Source: JAWLHA01 sp041690535
Lineage (GTDB): Bacteria > Pseudomonadota > Gammaproteobacteria > Thiohalomonadales > Thiohalomonadaceae
Direction of reading: 5' to 3'
Length of the DNA stretch: 64,000 bases
NCBI GenBank assembly: GCA_041690535.1
Contig: JAWLHA010000010.1
Coordinates: 1-64,000, forward strand
Shown here: positions 1 through 8,544 of the stretch, in pieces
Layout: every line of letters starts with the position of its first letter
Position numbering within the stretch: the stretch's first letter is position 1
Notes under the pieces: model-generated
What the model saw: only the letters and a program-made list of their open reading frames with translations
What the model was told of the DNA's origin: nothing
The model's database searches: none
Position numbers and translations under genes: made by a program

Positions 1-98
1 TAAGCGCAGCGCATCCACCAATTCGACGCTGCACGGTGGATGCGCTGCGCTTATCCACCCTACATGTTGGGCACGTCGGATTTATCTGTTCGGTGCTC
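1..98. mobile_element. Family A palindromic element, copy A1 (left-truncated by window edge)
   Basis: The window opens inside a large palindrome: TAAGCGCAGCGCATCCACC at the first base pairs with GGTGGATGCGCTGCGCTTA about 15 bases later. The element ends with CTGTTCGGTGCTC at 86-98, followed by TA. The same core and end recur near 5765-5921, 16962-17075 and 56726-56920, with arm fragments at 3546-3619 and 12415-12534. No ORF is carried. It is read as a MITE-like non-autonomous repeat; the left end lies outside the window. Confidence 0.75.
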
Positions 99-184
99 TA
101 GGGCGGGCAGTGTGGATAGGAAGGGGGGCTCGCCATGACAAGCCGCCGTGCATTGGTGGCCGTGCCAAGGCGGCTGAACACTGC

Positions 185-211
185 AACGGGGCCAGCTGAC
201 GCGGCCCCGTT
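185..211. repeat. Perfect 9-bp hairpin upstream of the carbonic anhydrase gene
   Basis: AACGGGGCC at 185-193 pairs with GGCCCCGTT at 203-211 across a 9-base loop, in the leader of the gamma carbonic anhydrase gene. There is no U-tract. It could be the terminator of a gene left of the window or a leader structure. The rest of 99-286 shows nothing recognisable. Confidence 0.45.
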
Positions 212-286
212 CAAGATCGTCCCGAGGACCACTCGTCCGGGGCGGCCGAATTCGGTTTGCATGGATATTGTCCAGGTGAGTCACGC

Positions 287-808
287 ATGAGTATCAGAGC
301 CTTCGGAAACACGCTTCCCACCGTGGCGCCCTCGGCCCACGTCGATGAGAGCGCGGTGGTGATCGGAAGGGTGGAGATCGGCGAAGAGAGTTCCGTCTGG
401 CCTATGGCGGTATTGCGGGGCGACGTGAACTTCATCCGCATCGGGGCTCGGACCAACATCCAGGACGGTACCGTGGTGCATGTCACCCACCCCCATGGGG
501 CGACCCCGGAGGGATTTCCGGTAGTCGTGGGGGAGGAGGTGACGGTCGGGCACCACGTGATCCTGCACGGCTGCACGGTGGGAGATCGCTGCCTCATCGG
601 CATGGGCTCGATCATCCTCGACGGGGCGGTCCTGGAGGACGAAGTGCTGCTGGGCGCCGGCAGCCTCGTCCCCCCCGGCAAGCGCCTGGAGGGGGGGTAC
701 CTCTGGCTGGGTAGCCCGGTGCGTCGGGCCCGCCCGTTGACCAAGGAGGAGCGCGCCCGCTTCGCCTACTCAGCCGGCCATTACGTGAAACTGAAAGACA
801 GCTACTGA
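287..808 (+). CDS. Gamma-class carbonic anhydrase family protein (YrdA/PaaY-like)
   Basis: This 173-residue protein is a left-handed beta-helix hexapeptide-repeat protein of the gamma carbonic anhydrase family, which as a trimer hydrates CO2 or binds metal. It has the family signature: RGD at residues 44-46, N-x-Q-D near 57-60, and the metal-binding histidines at about 65, 89 and 94 (the GHH...HGC region). Start: the ATG at 287 follows a GGTGAG ribosome site; a TTG 30 bases upstream is also in frame but less likely. Many YrdA-type members have weak or unknown catalytic activity, so enzymatic function is inferred from the family. It is transcribed alone, upstream of the RRM genes. Confidence 0.88.
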   Translation: MSIRAFGNTLPTVAPSAHVDESAVVIGRVEIGEESSVWPMAVLRGDVNFIRIGARTNIQDGTVVHVTHPHGATPEGFPVVVGEEVTVGHHVILHGCTVGDRCLIGMGSIILDGAVLEDEVLLGAGSLVPPGKRLEGGYLWLGSPVRRARPLTKEERARFAYSAGHYVKLKDSY

Positions 809-954
809 GGACTGCAAGGTAACAGTTACGAGTGGCAAGTGAGGGGTACGAGGGCAGGGACGGTAGCTCACCACCGCTCGCGCTGGTCTTGAACGACACC
901 AGCGCCCCCCCCGTATCTCGCCATGCGCCCCCGAACACCACCAAGGGAGGAGGT

Positions 955-1359
955 ATGGAGGTCTTTATCGGTAACCTGCCGGAGAGCGCCACCGTCGACG
1001 ATCTGGTCGACTTCTTCAAGGCCTTCGCCCGCGATGCCGAATTCCGCATCGTGCGCAAGCAGGGGGAGGATGGCACGCGCTACCGCTTCGGCCTGGCGCA
1101 TTTTCGTTCGGATCGCAAGGCCGAGAAGGCGATTCACAAGCTCCACATGCACAAGATGCATGGCAAGCCCATCGTGGTGCGCGAATACCACCACAGAGCC
1201 TACCAGAATGAACGGCGCGCGGTGGGCTGGCGCAACCGTCCCTGGGATGGCCCGGAGCGGCGCAAGGGCGATCGGCGGCATGGCAGCGTGGAGCTGCGCC
1301 AGCGCGAGGAGCCGGAGGTCGTGGTCGAGGGCTACCGCGCCCTGGCCCGCAAACTCTGA
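955..1359 (+). CDS. RRM-domain RNA-binding protein, first of three tandem paralogues
   Basis: A 134-residue protein with one RNA recognition motif: RNP2 (VFIGNL) at residues 3-8 and RNP1 (RYRFGLAHF) at 42-50. A basic tail follows, containing GPERRKGDRR near 99-108. Proteins of this type bind single-stranded RNA; bacterial members are often linked to cold or other stress, but no target is known here. Start: ATG preceded by GGGAGGAGG. It is the first of three neighbouring RRM genes on the same strand. It differs from the next two in lacking the DG-R-RYAYG-type linker, and the spacing to the next gene (182 bp) allows a separate promoter. Confidence 0.88.
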   Translation: MEVFIGNLPESATVDDLVDFFKAFARDAEFRIVRKQGEDGTRYRFGLAHFRSDRKAEKAIHKLHMHKMHGKPIVVREYHHRAYQNERRAVGWRNRPWDGPERRKGDRRHGSVELRQREEPEVVVEGYRALARKL

Positions 1360-1541
1360 AGACCCGTCCCTTCTCCCCACACGACCCGATGGCGACCGCT
1401 CCCGGACGCCCCTGGAGAAAACCGGCACGTTGTATATAGTTCTACTGTGCCACTTTGCCGTTCCGCCCCGCACAACGGCAGGCCGCGGAATCACTGCCGT
1501 GAGACAGACGGGCTCCTCCTGCGATCTACAAGGAAGTGACC

Positions 1542-1892
1542 ATGCAGATCTACGTGGGCAATCTTCCGGACGACGTGGGTCCGGACGAGTTGAAGCAGCT
1601 GTTCCGCAACTACGGTAATTTCGTTGGTTTCCGGGTCCAGGAGACCCATCTGGAGGATGGGCGGACCCTGCGCTACGCCTACGGTGTGATCGTGCCCGAC
1701 AAGGCGGCGGAACGGGCCATCGAGCGGTTGGACCAGAGCAGGCTGGACGGGAACCGGATCGAGGTCCGCAAATATGTCCACCGCGTCTCCGGCAACGAGC
1801 GGCGCGACCTCAACTGGGAGCAGGAGCAGTGTGGCGGCCCGGAGCGCCGCCACAAGGAGCGACGCAAATACACCGGCTACTGTAAACAGTGA
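1542..1892 (+). CDS. RRM-domain RNA-binding protein, second of three
   Basis: A 116-residue single-RRM protein. RNP2 (IYVGNL) lies at residues 3-8 and RNP1 (RYAYGVIV) at 44-51. The short charged C-terminus again has a GGPERR-x-x-ERR motif near residues 98-107, as in its neighbours. The ATG at 1542 follows AAGGAAG at good spacing; a GTG two codons earlier is also possible. The stop is only 7 bp before the next RRM gene, so the two are probably co-transcribed. Function beyond RNA binding cannot be assigned. Confidence 0.88.
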   Translation: MQIYVGNLPDDVGPDELKQLFRNYGNFVGFRVQETHLEDGRTLRYAYGVIVPDKAAERAIERLDQSRLDGNRIEVRKYVHRVSGNERRDLNWEQEQCGGPERRHKERRKYTGYCKQ

Positions 1893-1899
1893 CCCGCGT

Positions 1900-2478
1900 A
1901 TGGAACTGTTTATTGGCAATCTTCCCCCGAATGCCTCCGAGGCCTACCTGCAGCGACTGTTCTACCCCTTTGGCGATCGCCGGCGCTTCGTCCTCACCGA
2001 GCGCAGACTGCCCAACGGGAGAAAGATCCGTTGCGCCTATGGGATCATCATCCCCGACGAGGGGGCGCTGCGGGCCATCAAATCGCTGCACATGCGCCGC
2101 GTGGCGGGTCGGACCCTCCTGGTGCTGGAGCACGTACGCCAGCGGGAGTGCAAGAAACCGCCGCTTCCCCGCCTGGAGCGCCGCAATGCCGAACGCCGCA
2201 GTGCAGCCCGGCGCGGGGCGGAGCGGCGCGCGCGTTTCGGGACGAAGCGCCCCTGGTATCTGGAGCACCGTAAGGGGGAACGCCGCGGCCACGAACGACG
2301 GGCAGGCGAAAAGCGGATGGCGCCCCCCCGACGCCAATCCGAGCGCCGGACGGCAGACCGGCGCTTCATGGACCGACGCAGCGATGTGCCGTTGGATCAG
2401 ATACCGCTCCACGAGCCTCGCCAGCGGGAGCGGCGGGCGCTGGAGCGGCGCGGCGACGACCGGCGCAAGGGGCGATAG
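1900..2478 (+). CDS. RRM-domain protein with a long Arg/Glu-rich (ERR-repeat) tail, third of three
   Basis: A 192-residue protein. The N-terminal RRM (RNP2 LFIGNL at 3-8, RNP1 CAYGIIIP near 45-52) matches the second paralogue closely. From about residue 90 to the end, the chain is dominated by short ERR, DRR and RRG units, an arginine-rich low-complexity tail of about 100 residues that the other two paralogues have only in miniature. Such tails commonly bind RNA non-specifically or drive condensation (inference). The start lies 7 bp after the preceding stop with no strong ribosome site, suggesting translational coupling. Confidence 0.85.
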   Translation: MELFIGNLPPNASEAYLQRLFYPFGDRRRFVLTERRLPNGRKIRCAYGIIIPDEGALRAIKSLHMRRVAGRTLLVLEHVRQRECKKPPLPRLERRNAERRSAARRGAERRARFGTKRPWYLEHRKGERRGHERRAGEKRMAPPRRQSERRTADRRFMDRRSDVPLDQIPLHEPRQRERRALERRGDDRRKGR

Positions 2479-2496
2479 GCTGGCCGGGAGCCGGGG

Positions 2497-3342
2497 TCAG
2501 CTTTTCAGGGTGGCCCGGATTGCCGCGATGACCGGGCCGGTCTCCGGCCGCACGCCGCGCCACAACAGGAAGGATTCGGCCGCCTGCTCCACCAGCATGC
2601 CAAGCCCGTCGAGGCAATGGACGGCATTGTGCTCGGCAGCCCAGCGGAGGAAGGCGGTGGGGGCCGCCCCGTACATCATGTCGTAGCACCACGCACCGGC
2701 CACCGATTGCGGCGGAATGGGTGGGATGTCGCCCTTGAGACTTGCGGCGGTCCCGTTCAGAACCAGATCGAAGCCCTCCTCGGGAACATCACCGAACCCG
2801 CCGCCTGCCAGGGTTCCGCCCCCCGCAACTCCCCGGGTCGTGAACAGCTCCACCAACTCCCCGGCACGGGCGGCGGTGCGGTTGGCAATGAACACCCTGG
2901 CGGGCCTCTGGGCGAGAATGGGGCCGAGTACGCCGCGCACCGCCCCTCCGGCCCCCAGGATCAGAATGCGCTTGCCGCCGAGCGCAAAGCCGTGGTTCAC
3001 CTGCAGGTCGCGCACCAGACCCTCGCCATCGGTGTTGTCCCCGAACAGGACGCCATCATCCCGGAAGGCCAATGTGTTCACCGCCCCGGCCGATTCAGCC
3101 CGCGCACTGCGCGCCTGCGTCAGCGCCCAGGCGTCCTGCTTGAACGGCACGGTGACGTTCAGCCCCTTGCCCCCCGCGTCACGAAAGCGCTGGACCGCCT
3201 CGGCGAAGTGGCCCACCTCCACCAAAATGGCGCCATAGGTCAACCGCTGGCCGGTCTGCTGCGCAAACAGGGTGTGGATCTGGGGGGATTTGCTGTGGGC
3301 AATGGGATTGCCCATCACTGCGTACTGGTCTGGGTTGGTCAT
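2497..3342 (-). CDS. aroE: Shikimate dehydrogenase (NADP+)
   Basis: AroE reduces 3-dehydroshikimate to shikimate with NADPH, in aromatic amino acid biosynthesis. The 281-residue protein shows the substrate loop GNPIAHSKSP at 11-20, catalytic Lys68 in NVTVPFK, Asp105 in GDNTDG, the dinucleotide-binding GAGGA at 130-134 and the NADP-specific NRT at 154-156. The C-terminal DGLGMLVEQA helix is also present. The ATG at 3342 starts immediately before the conserved N-terminus; longer in-frame extensions lack homology-like content. It converges on the third RRM gene with only 18 bp between stops. Confidence 0.96.
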   Translation of the reverse strand: MTNPDQYAVMGNPIAHSKSPQIHTLFAQQTGQRLTYGAILVEVGHFAEAVQRFRDAGGKGLNVTVPFKQDAWALTQARSARAESAGAVNTLAFRDDGVLFGDNTDGEGLVRDLQVNHGFALGGKRILILGAGGAVRGVLGPILAQRPARVFIANRTAARAGELVELFTTRGVAGGGTLAGGGFGDVPEEGFDLVLNGTAASLKGDIPPIPPQSVAGAWCYDMMYGAAPTAFLRWAAEHNAVHCLDGLGMLVEQAAESFLLWRGVRPETGPVIAAIRATLKS

Positions 3343-3545
3343 GGCAGGTGCCGGATCGGGTTTGGGTGGTCCGCAATTCTCCCAAACGCCCCGGGTCCGG
3401 GGCAACCGCGGCGGGGCAGGCTGCCCCATGCTCCGCCCCGGCCAGGCGCGGGAGCATGACCGCAGCCCCCGAAAACAGCTGCTGGCAGAGTGTTGTCGGC
3501 CTCGGCGCAGAGGTCGCTTCAAGAGCGAGGGTGGACCAGCGCCGC

Positions 3546-3619
3546 CGGTTCGCTGCCCCTGCCCCTTACGGGCAATCTGGCTGCGACCGGCGATTTTTCC
3601 ATTTGTCTGTTCGGTGCCC
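3546..3619. repeat. Family A element fragment (right arm only), A5
   Basis: About 75 bp between pit and aroE match the right-hand arm of copy A2 (5848-5921): CGGTTCGCTGCCCC, then CTGGCTGCGA and a CTGTTCGGTGCCC end at 3607-3619. The central palindrome is absent, so this is a decayed or deleted copy. The remaining part of the pit-aroE gap (3343-3545) shows nothing recognisable. Confidence 0.6.
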
Positions 3620-3634
3620 TGGCGAATAGAGCGA

Positions 3635-4885
3635 CTACCCCAGAATAGCCTGGAAGAGATAGAAAAAGACAATGGCCAGGACGGCCCCGGCAGGGAGGGT
3701 CACGATCCACGACATGAAGATGGTCCGCACCACCGTCAGGTCCAGCGCGGCGATGCCACGTGCCAGGCCAACCCCCAGCACCCCACCCACCAGGGTGTGG
3801 GTGGTGGAGATGGGCAGGCCCGTGCCGGAGGCAAACACCACAGTGACGGCGGCGGCGAGGGTGGCGGCGAAGCCGCGGCTCGGGGTCAATTCGGTGATGC
3901 CCGTGCCCACCGTGGCCATGACCTTGTGGCCGTAGGTCATAAGGCCGATGATGATCCCCACCCCGCCCAGCAGCAGGATCCAGCTGGGCATCACCGAGGC
4001 CTGCGCGACCGTCCCGGAGTTCACCACGGCGACCACGGCCGCCAGCGGCCCGACGGCATTGGCCACGTCGTTGGAGCCGTGGGCGAAGGCCATGGCGCAG
4101 GCGGTGACCAGCATCAGCACCCCGAACACCTTCTCGACGTTGGCAAAGTGGAAGGCCCGGTCCGCCGTAGGGTCAAAGCGCAGCCGGCCGATGGCGATCA
4201 CACCGATCACCATGACCACCCCCCCGAACAGCGTGGCCAGCAGATAATTCTGTCCGGTGGACAGGTGCAGCCCCACGTGCTTGAGCCCCTTGACCAGAGT
4301 CACCAACGCCACGATGAAACCGACCAGGAAGATGTAGACGGGCACATAGCGCTTCGCGTTCTTCAGAGGGTTGTCCGTATCCAGGATGAGGCGCTGCACG
4401 GTCATGAACAGCCAGTAAGCGATCACACCTGCCAGAACCGGCGAGACCACCCAGCTGGCCACGATGGAGCCGATCTTGCCCCACTTGACCGCCTCCATCC
4501 CCACTCCGACGGCTGCGAAACCGACGATGGCACCCACAATGGTGTGGGTGGTGGAGACCGGCCAGCCGAAGCGGGAGGCGACCAGCAGCCAAATCCCGGC
4601 GGCAAGCAGGGAGGCCAGCATGCCGAACACCAGCAGCTCGGGGCTACCGGCGAGCAGGTCGGCATCGATCATCCCCTTGCGAATGGTTTCGGTGACCTGG
4701 CCCCCGGCCAGGTAGGCGCCCACGAACTCAAAGACCGCGGCGATGATGATGGCCTGGCGAATGCTCAGGGCACCGGAGCCCACGGAGGTGCCCATGGCGT
4801 TGGCCACGTCGTTGGCCCCGACCCCCCAGGCCATGAAAAACCCGAAGATACACGCAAGTACGATAAGTGAAAAACCAAGCTCCAT
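3635..4885 (-). CDS. pit: Low-affinity inorganic phosphate transporter, PiT family
   Basis: A 416-residue polytopic inner-membrane protein of the PiT family, which imports metal-phosphate with protons. Both halves carry the duplicated signature: GANDVANAMGTSVGSGAL near residues 23-40 and GSNDVANAVGPLAA in the C-terminal half. The GLPISTTHT and GWPVSTTHT loops are likewise paired. It lies 9 bp downstream of a DUF47 protein, the usual PiT partner, and is probably co-transcribed from the promoter near 5599-5626. No high-affinity Pst gene is in the window. Confidence 0.94.
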   Translation of the reverse strand: MELGFSLIVLACIFGFFMAWGVGANDVANAMGTSVGSGALSIRQAIIIAAVFEFVGAYLAGGQVTETIRKGMIDADLLAGSPELLVFGMLASLLAAGIWLLVASRFGWPVSTTHTIVGAIVGFAAVGVGMEAVKWGKIGSIVASWVVSPVLAGVIAYWLFMTVQRLILDTDNPLKNAKRYVPVYIFLVGFIVALVTLVKGLKHVGLHLSTGQNYLLATLFGGVVMVIGVIAIGRLRFDPTADRAFHFANVEKVFGVLMLVTACAMAFAHGSNDVANAVGPLAAVVAVVNSGTVAQASVMPSWILLLGGVGIIIGLMTYGHKVMATVGTGITELTPSRGFAATLAAAVTVVFASGTGLPISTTHTLVGGVLGVGLARGIAALDLTVVRTIFMSWIVTLPAGAVLAIVFFYLFQAILG

Positions 4886-4894
4886 GCCGATCCC

Positions 4895-5575
4895 TCACCG
4901 CGCCAGCATGAGCTCGAGACGGTTTCCAACTCCCTGTGCCAAGTCCGCCAAGTCACCAATCCACTCGATCACGCGATAGATGAACATCACGTCCACCGGA
5001 GGCAGCTCATCCTCCTTGTCAAACAGGGCGGCCCTGATGGCTACCTGCATCGCGTCTGTATCGCCCTCGATCTTCGTCAGTTCGTCGATCATTGATTCCA
5101 CAAGCTCAACCTCGTGGCCCTTGAAACCGGTCTCTACCAGTTCATCGAGCTCATTGATGGCCCGCTGGGCCTGATGCGTTGCGTCCAGGCTTCGCTTGAC
5201 AAAGTTCAGGACCGCCGGGCCCTGCTGCGCCGGGAAGCACATCTTGCGCCCGAGGACCAACCCGGCGATGTCCTTCGCCTTGTTCGCGATACGGTCCTGA
5301 GTGGTCAGCACCTCCAACAGGTCACGTCGCGACATGGCCATCATCCAGCCCCGGGGAAGGTGCAAGCGCAAATCGCGCTTAATCACGTCCGCCTCCCCCT
5401 CCAGCATGGCGATGCGTCCCTGTAGCTCTTCGGCCTTCTTCCAGTCATCATCCAATACCGCTTCGAAAAACGGGACCAGCTCCTGGACACACACCTGGAC
5501 CTTGTCCATGTGCTGTTGCAGGGGACGGACCGGCGAGCTGCCGAACATGCTGAAAATGTGGCTCTTGTAGGTCAT
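4895..5575 (-). CDS. DUF47 / TIGR00153 PhoU-like phosphate transport accessory protein
   Basis: A 226-residue, almost wholly helical cytoplasmic protein of the DUF47 family, distantly related to PhoU. These proteins are nearly always encoded beside PiT transporters and are thought to control their activity or metal binding. Acidic E/D-rich helices such as LQGRIAMLEGEADVIK and the N-terminal MFGSSPVRPLQQHM motif fit the family. It is the first gene of the pit operon, with GAGAGG before its ATG and a clear promoter just upstream. Confidence 0.9.
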   Translation of the reverse strand: MTYKSHIFSMFGSSPVRPLQQHMDKVQVCVQELVPFFEAVLDDDWKKAEELQGRIAMLEGEADVIKRDLRLHLPRGWMMAMSRRDLLEVLTTQDRIANKAKDIAGLVLGRKMCFPAQQGPAVLNFVKRSLDATHQAQRAINELDELVETGFKGHEVELVESMIDELTKIEGDTDAMQVAIRAALFDKEDELPPVDVMFIYRVIEWIGDLADLAQGVGNRLELMLAR

Positions 5576-5598
5576 AGGGGTCCTCTCGGCTGGCGCGG

Positions 5599-5626
5599 AT
5601 TATAACGACAAAGTGCAGTGTGTCAC
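5599..5626 (-). promoter_or_regulatory. Sigma-70-type promoter of the DUF47-pit operon
   Basis: On the minus strand GTGACA (5621-5626) and TATAAT (5599-5604) are separated by 16 bp, giving a predicted start near 5592, about 17 bases before the DUF47 ATG. No convincing Pho box repeat (CTGTCAT spaced by 4) is seen. The prediction is by eye from consensus similarity. Confidence 0.6.
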
Positions 5627-5764
5627 ATAAATGAAACGGCGTCGGGGGCCCTTCGCCGCCAAAGGATGCGTTCCGGTCTTTTTACTGATCAATAGCTTAC
5701 GGGCAGGCCAAAGGCGAATCGTGCCCCCCTGGGGGCCCCGGCGCCCGCGCGGGAACCGCCCCGA

Positions 5765-5921
5765 CGCGCCCAAGATGTAGGGTGGATAAGCGCAGCGCAT
5801 CCACCAATTCGACGCCGCACGGTGGATGCGCTGCGCTTATCCACCTCGGTTCGCTGCCCCCGCCACCTGTGGCGCAATTTGGCTGCGATTGGCGATCTTT
5901 CCGTTTACCTGTTCGGTGCTC
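5765..5921. mobile_element. Family A palindromic element, copy A2
   Basis: The central palindrome TAGGGTGGATAAGCGCAGCG / CGCTGCGCTTATCCACC occupies about 5777-5847. It is followed by the long right arm ending CTGTTCGGTGCTC at 5909-5921 and then TA. The left end is degenerate: similarity starts around 5765 and no GAGCACCGAACAG is seen. It fills the gap between the pit operon and the receiver gene. The rest of the gap (5627-5764, 5922-5996) shows nothing recognisable. Confidence 0.75.
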
Positions 5922-5996
5922 TAGGTACTTTTGCCGATAGTGCGGCGGAAGGAGTCGCTCTAAGGTGGCAGCAGTCCAACCGAATGTGACACTTTT

Positions 5997-6362
5997 ATGT
6001 CCAGACCACTGGTTTTCATCATCGACGACCACGAACACCTCTGCTCTTCGCTGAAGTGGATCCTCGAGGGGGCCGGCTACCGGGTTGAGACCTACCCCTC
6101 GGCGGAGGCCTTTCTGTCGTTCGCCCAGCGGGAAAGGGGCCAATGCCTCATCCTGGACCATCAGCTGCCCGGGGTGACGGGGGTGGCGCTGCTGGAGCAG
6201 CTGAAAGAGAGTCTCCCCTGGCTGCCCATCATCGTGATGACCGGCCACGGGGACGAGCGGATCGCGGAGCGCGTACGCCGTGCAGGGGCACACGCGTTTT
6301 TGGAGAAGCCGTGCTACCACGAATCCCTGCTGGAGCAGGTGCGAACGGCCACGGCAGCATAG
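5997..6362 (+). CDS. Stand-alone response-regulator receiver protein (FixJ/TtrR-like receiver)
   Basis: A 121-residue protein consisting only of a CheY-like receiver domain: acidic pair Asp10/Asp11, phospho-acceptor Asp54 in ILDHQLPG, Thr82 in IVMTGHGD and Lys104 in LEKP. Sequence style (HGDERIAERVRRAGAHAFLEKP) resembles FixJ-type regulators, but the helix-turn-helix output domain is absent and the reading frame closes right after the receiver. It therefore probably works by protein-protein contact or as a phosphate relay or sink. No histidine kinase is adjacent; NtrB is about 44 kb away and has its own partner. Confidence 0.88.
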   Translation: MSRPLVFIIDDHEHLCSSLKWILEGAGYRVETYPSAEAFLSFAQRERGQCLILDHQLPGVTGVALLEQLKESLPWLPIIVMTGHGDERIAERVRRAGAHAFLEKPCYHESLLEQVRTATAA

Positions 6363-6429
6363 GGGCCGACGGGTTGCCCCGTTCGGCGGGGTGCAGATCT
6401 GCTGGGCCCCGCCTCGGCAGAAGCGGCTG

Positions 6430-6470
6430 CCCGTCGCCCGGATGGCGCTGCGCTTCATCCGGGCGACGGG
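6430..6470. terminator. REP-like 15-bp perfect hairpin between convergent genes
   Basis: CCCGTCGCCCGGATG (6430-6444) pairs perfectly with CATCCGGGCGACGGG (6456-6470) around an 11-base loop. It sits between the ends of the receiver gene (+) and hemB (-), where a bidirectional terminator is expected. There is no long U-tract, and the sequence resembles REP hairpins, so it may be a REP element serving as an RNA-end stabiliser. Confidence 0.55.
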
Positions 6471-6519
6471 GCTACATGATGTGGACCGCCTTCAGGCGCT
6501 CACCACGGCGCCAGGCGGC

Positions 6520-7533
<1,014 letters not shown>

Positions 7534-7619
7534 CGAGTTGCTCCTATTGTGGTGCGCAGAAGTGGGCCCCAAATTTACCACAAAGGGCAGTGTCGTCGCT
7601 GACCATCGTCCGCTTGCTC

Positions 7620-7885
7620 CAGGGTGAACGCGTACTCACATCACGGCCGTGCTGTGAGCGATGTAAGTCCTTGAAAGCAGGTATGCTGTGAATACGACCG
7701 ACATGGATGTCGGGAGTGAGATTATGCAGGAGCAATCATCTTCCATCCGTGTACGCTCGACGGCCGCGGCCGCTCCGGGCATCCTGCCCTCCCGCGGCAT
7801 AAGTGCTTCCTTGCACCTATCCATGCGGTCGACGACCTGCTTTCAAGGACTTACATCGCTCTTGGGTAAGTATGCGTTTACCCTG
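7620..7885. mobile_element. Family B MITE, full-length copy B1 with perfect 10-bp target duplication
   Basis: The 266-bp element starts CAGGGTGAACGCGTACT and ends AGTATGCGTTTACCCTG. It is flanked on both sides by CCGCTTGCTC (7610-7619 and 7886-7895), a 10-bp direct repeat expected from transposition. Inside, GCGATGTAAGTCC...AGCAGGT near 7648-7672 pairs over 25 bases with the mirror segment near 7844-7868. An inner CCGACATGGATGTCGG hairpin is also present. No transposase is encoded. Together with short flanks it fills the hemB-DUF2164 gap; its right end is 63 bp from the DUF2164 start. Confidence 0.88.
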
Positions 7886-7948
7886 CCGCTTGCTCTCTAC
7901 AGTGCTTGGTTCGACAGTAAACGCCACACGGACCGAACAGGAGGTTGC

Positions 7949-8203
7949 ATGGCAGGTATCGATTTTTCCACCGAGGAGAAGGCCATCCTCGTCAAGAAAA
8001 TACAGCTGTACTTCAAGGAAGAACTCCGCCAGGACATTGGCGGCTTCGATGCGATGTTTCTCCTCGATTTTTTTGCGGAGGAGGTCGGGGCGTACTTCTA
8101 CAATCGCGGTCTCTACGATGCGCAGGCCGCCCTGGAAAAACGCCTGGAGAGCATCGCGGAGGCCATCTATGAGCTCGAAAAACCGACCGACTTCCGCAGG
8201 TGA
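7949..8203 (+). CDS. DUF2164 family protein
   Basis: An 84-residue cytoplasmic protein matching the DUF2164 family, whose function is unknown. Family features visible are the N-terminal FSTEEKAILVKKIQLYF helix, the LLDFFAEEVGAYFYNRGL motif and the aspartate/glycine segment ELRQDIGGFDA. Start: ATG at 7949 follows CAGGAGG at ideal spacing; the frame is open further upstream only because it runs into repeat element B1. The gene stands alone. Confidence 0.88.
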   Translation: MAGIDFSTEEKAILVKKIQLYFKEELRQDIGGFDAMFLLDFFAEEVGAYFYNRGLYDAQAALEKRLESIAEAIYELEKPTDFRR

Positions 8204-8376
8204 GCTGGGTGCGGGTTTTCAGTAACTCCATCTGCCCGACGGGCTTCCACCCGCCACCTGATACGCAAGTCACAAAATCCATCACCGGTACGTCATCGGG
8301 GCCGGCGGGGTCGTTACGACCGAGTGGAGAATGCTGGTATAGTGGCCCCCATCATTATTGATTCAGGAGAGAATCT

Positions 8377-8544
8377 ATGCACGCCAGGGTGGCAGCCGTT
8401 CCCCTCGCCCCAGCGATCCCCCGCACCACTTTTCATTCCCTGATTCTGCGCCCCAGCGCCGAACTGGCCGAGCTGGAAGAGTTGGCCCGCAAGAACCGCA
8501 TCCGCGAACGGCTGGCGGCGCTGAAGAGCGGGGGCGGTGCGTGA
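8377..8544 (+). CDS. Small hypothetical protein (55 residues) translationally coupled to the YqiJ-like gene
   Basis: ATG at 8377 is preceded by CAGGAGAGAAT, and the frame closes with TGA at 8542-8544, overlapping the ATG of the next gene as TGATG. The product has an unstructured, proline-containing first half (MHARVAAVPLAPAIPRTT) and a charged helical second half (SAELAELEELARKNRIRERL). No transmembrane segment is seen and the family is not recognised. The ribosome site, the overlap and the absence of an alternative explanation for 8360-8543 support a real gene. A candidate -10 (TATAGT near 8337) lies upstream. Confidence 0.65.
   Translation: MHARVAAVPLAPAIPRTTFHSLILRPSAELAELEELARKNRIRERLAALKSGGGA

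Noticed and set aside
3272..4870. Plus-strand frame of 532 codons over pit
   Set aside because: It is antisense to the PiT transporter; its His/Asp/Gly-rich translation is the complement of membrane-helix codons.
5576..5640. Pho box upstream of the DUF47-pit operon
   Set aside because: Only a single TGTCAC-like half is seen (within the -35 box); the required tandem CTGTCAT repeats are absent.
7688..7948. N-terminal extension of the DUF2164 gene into repeat element B1
   Set aside because: The extension consists of repeat sequence; a strong ribosome site and the family N-terminus place the start at 7949.
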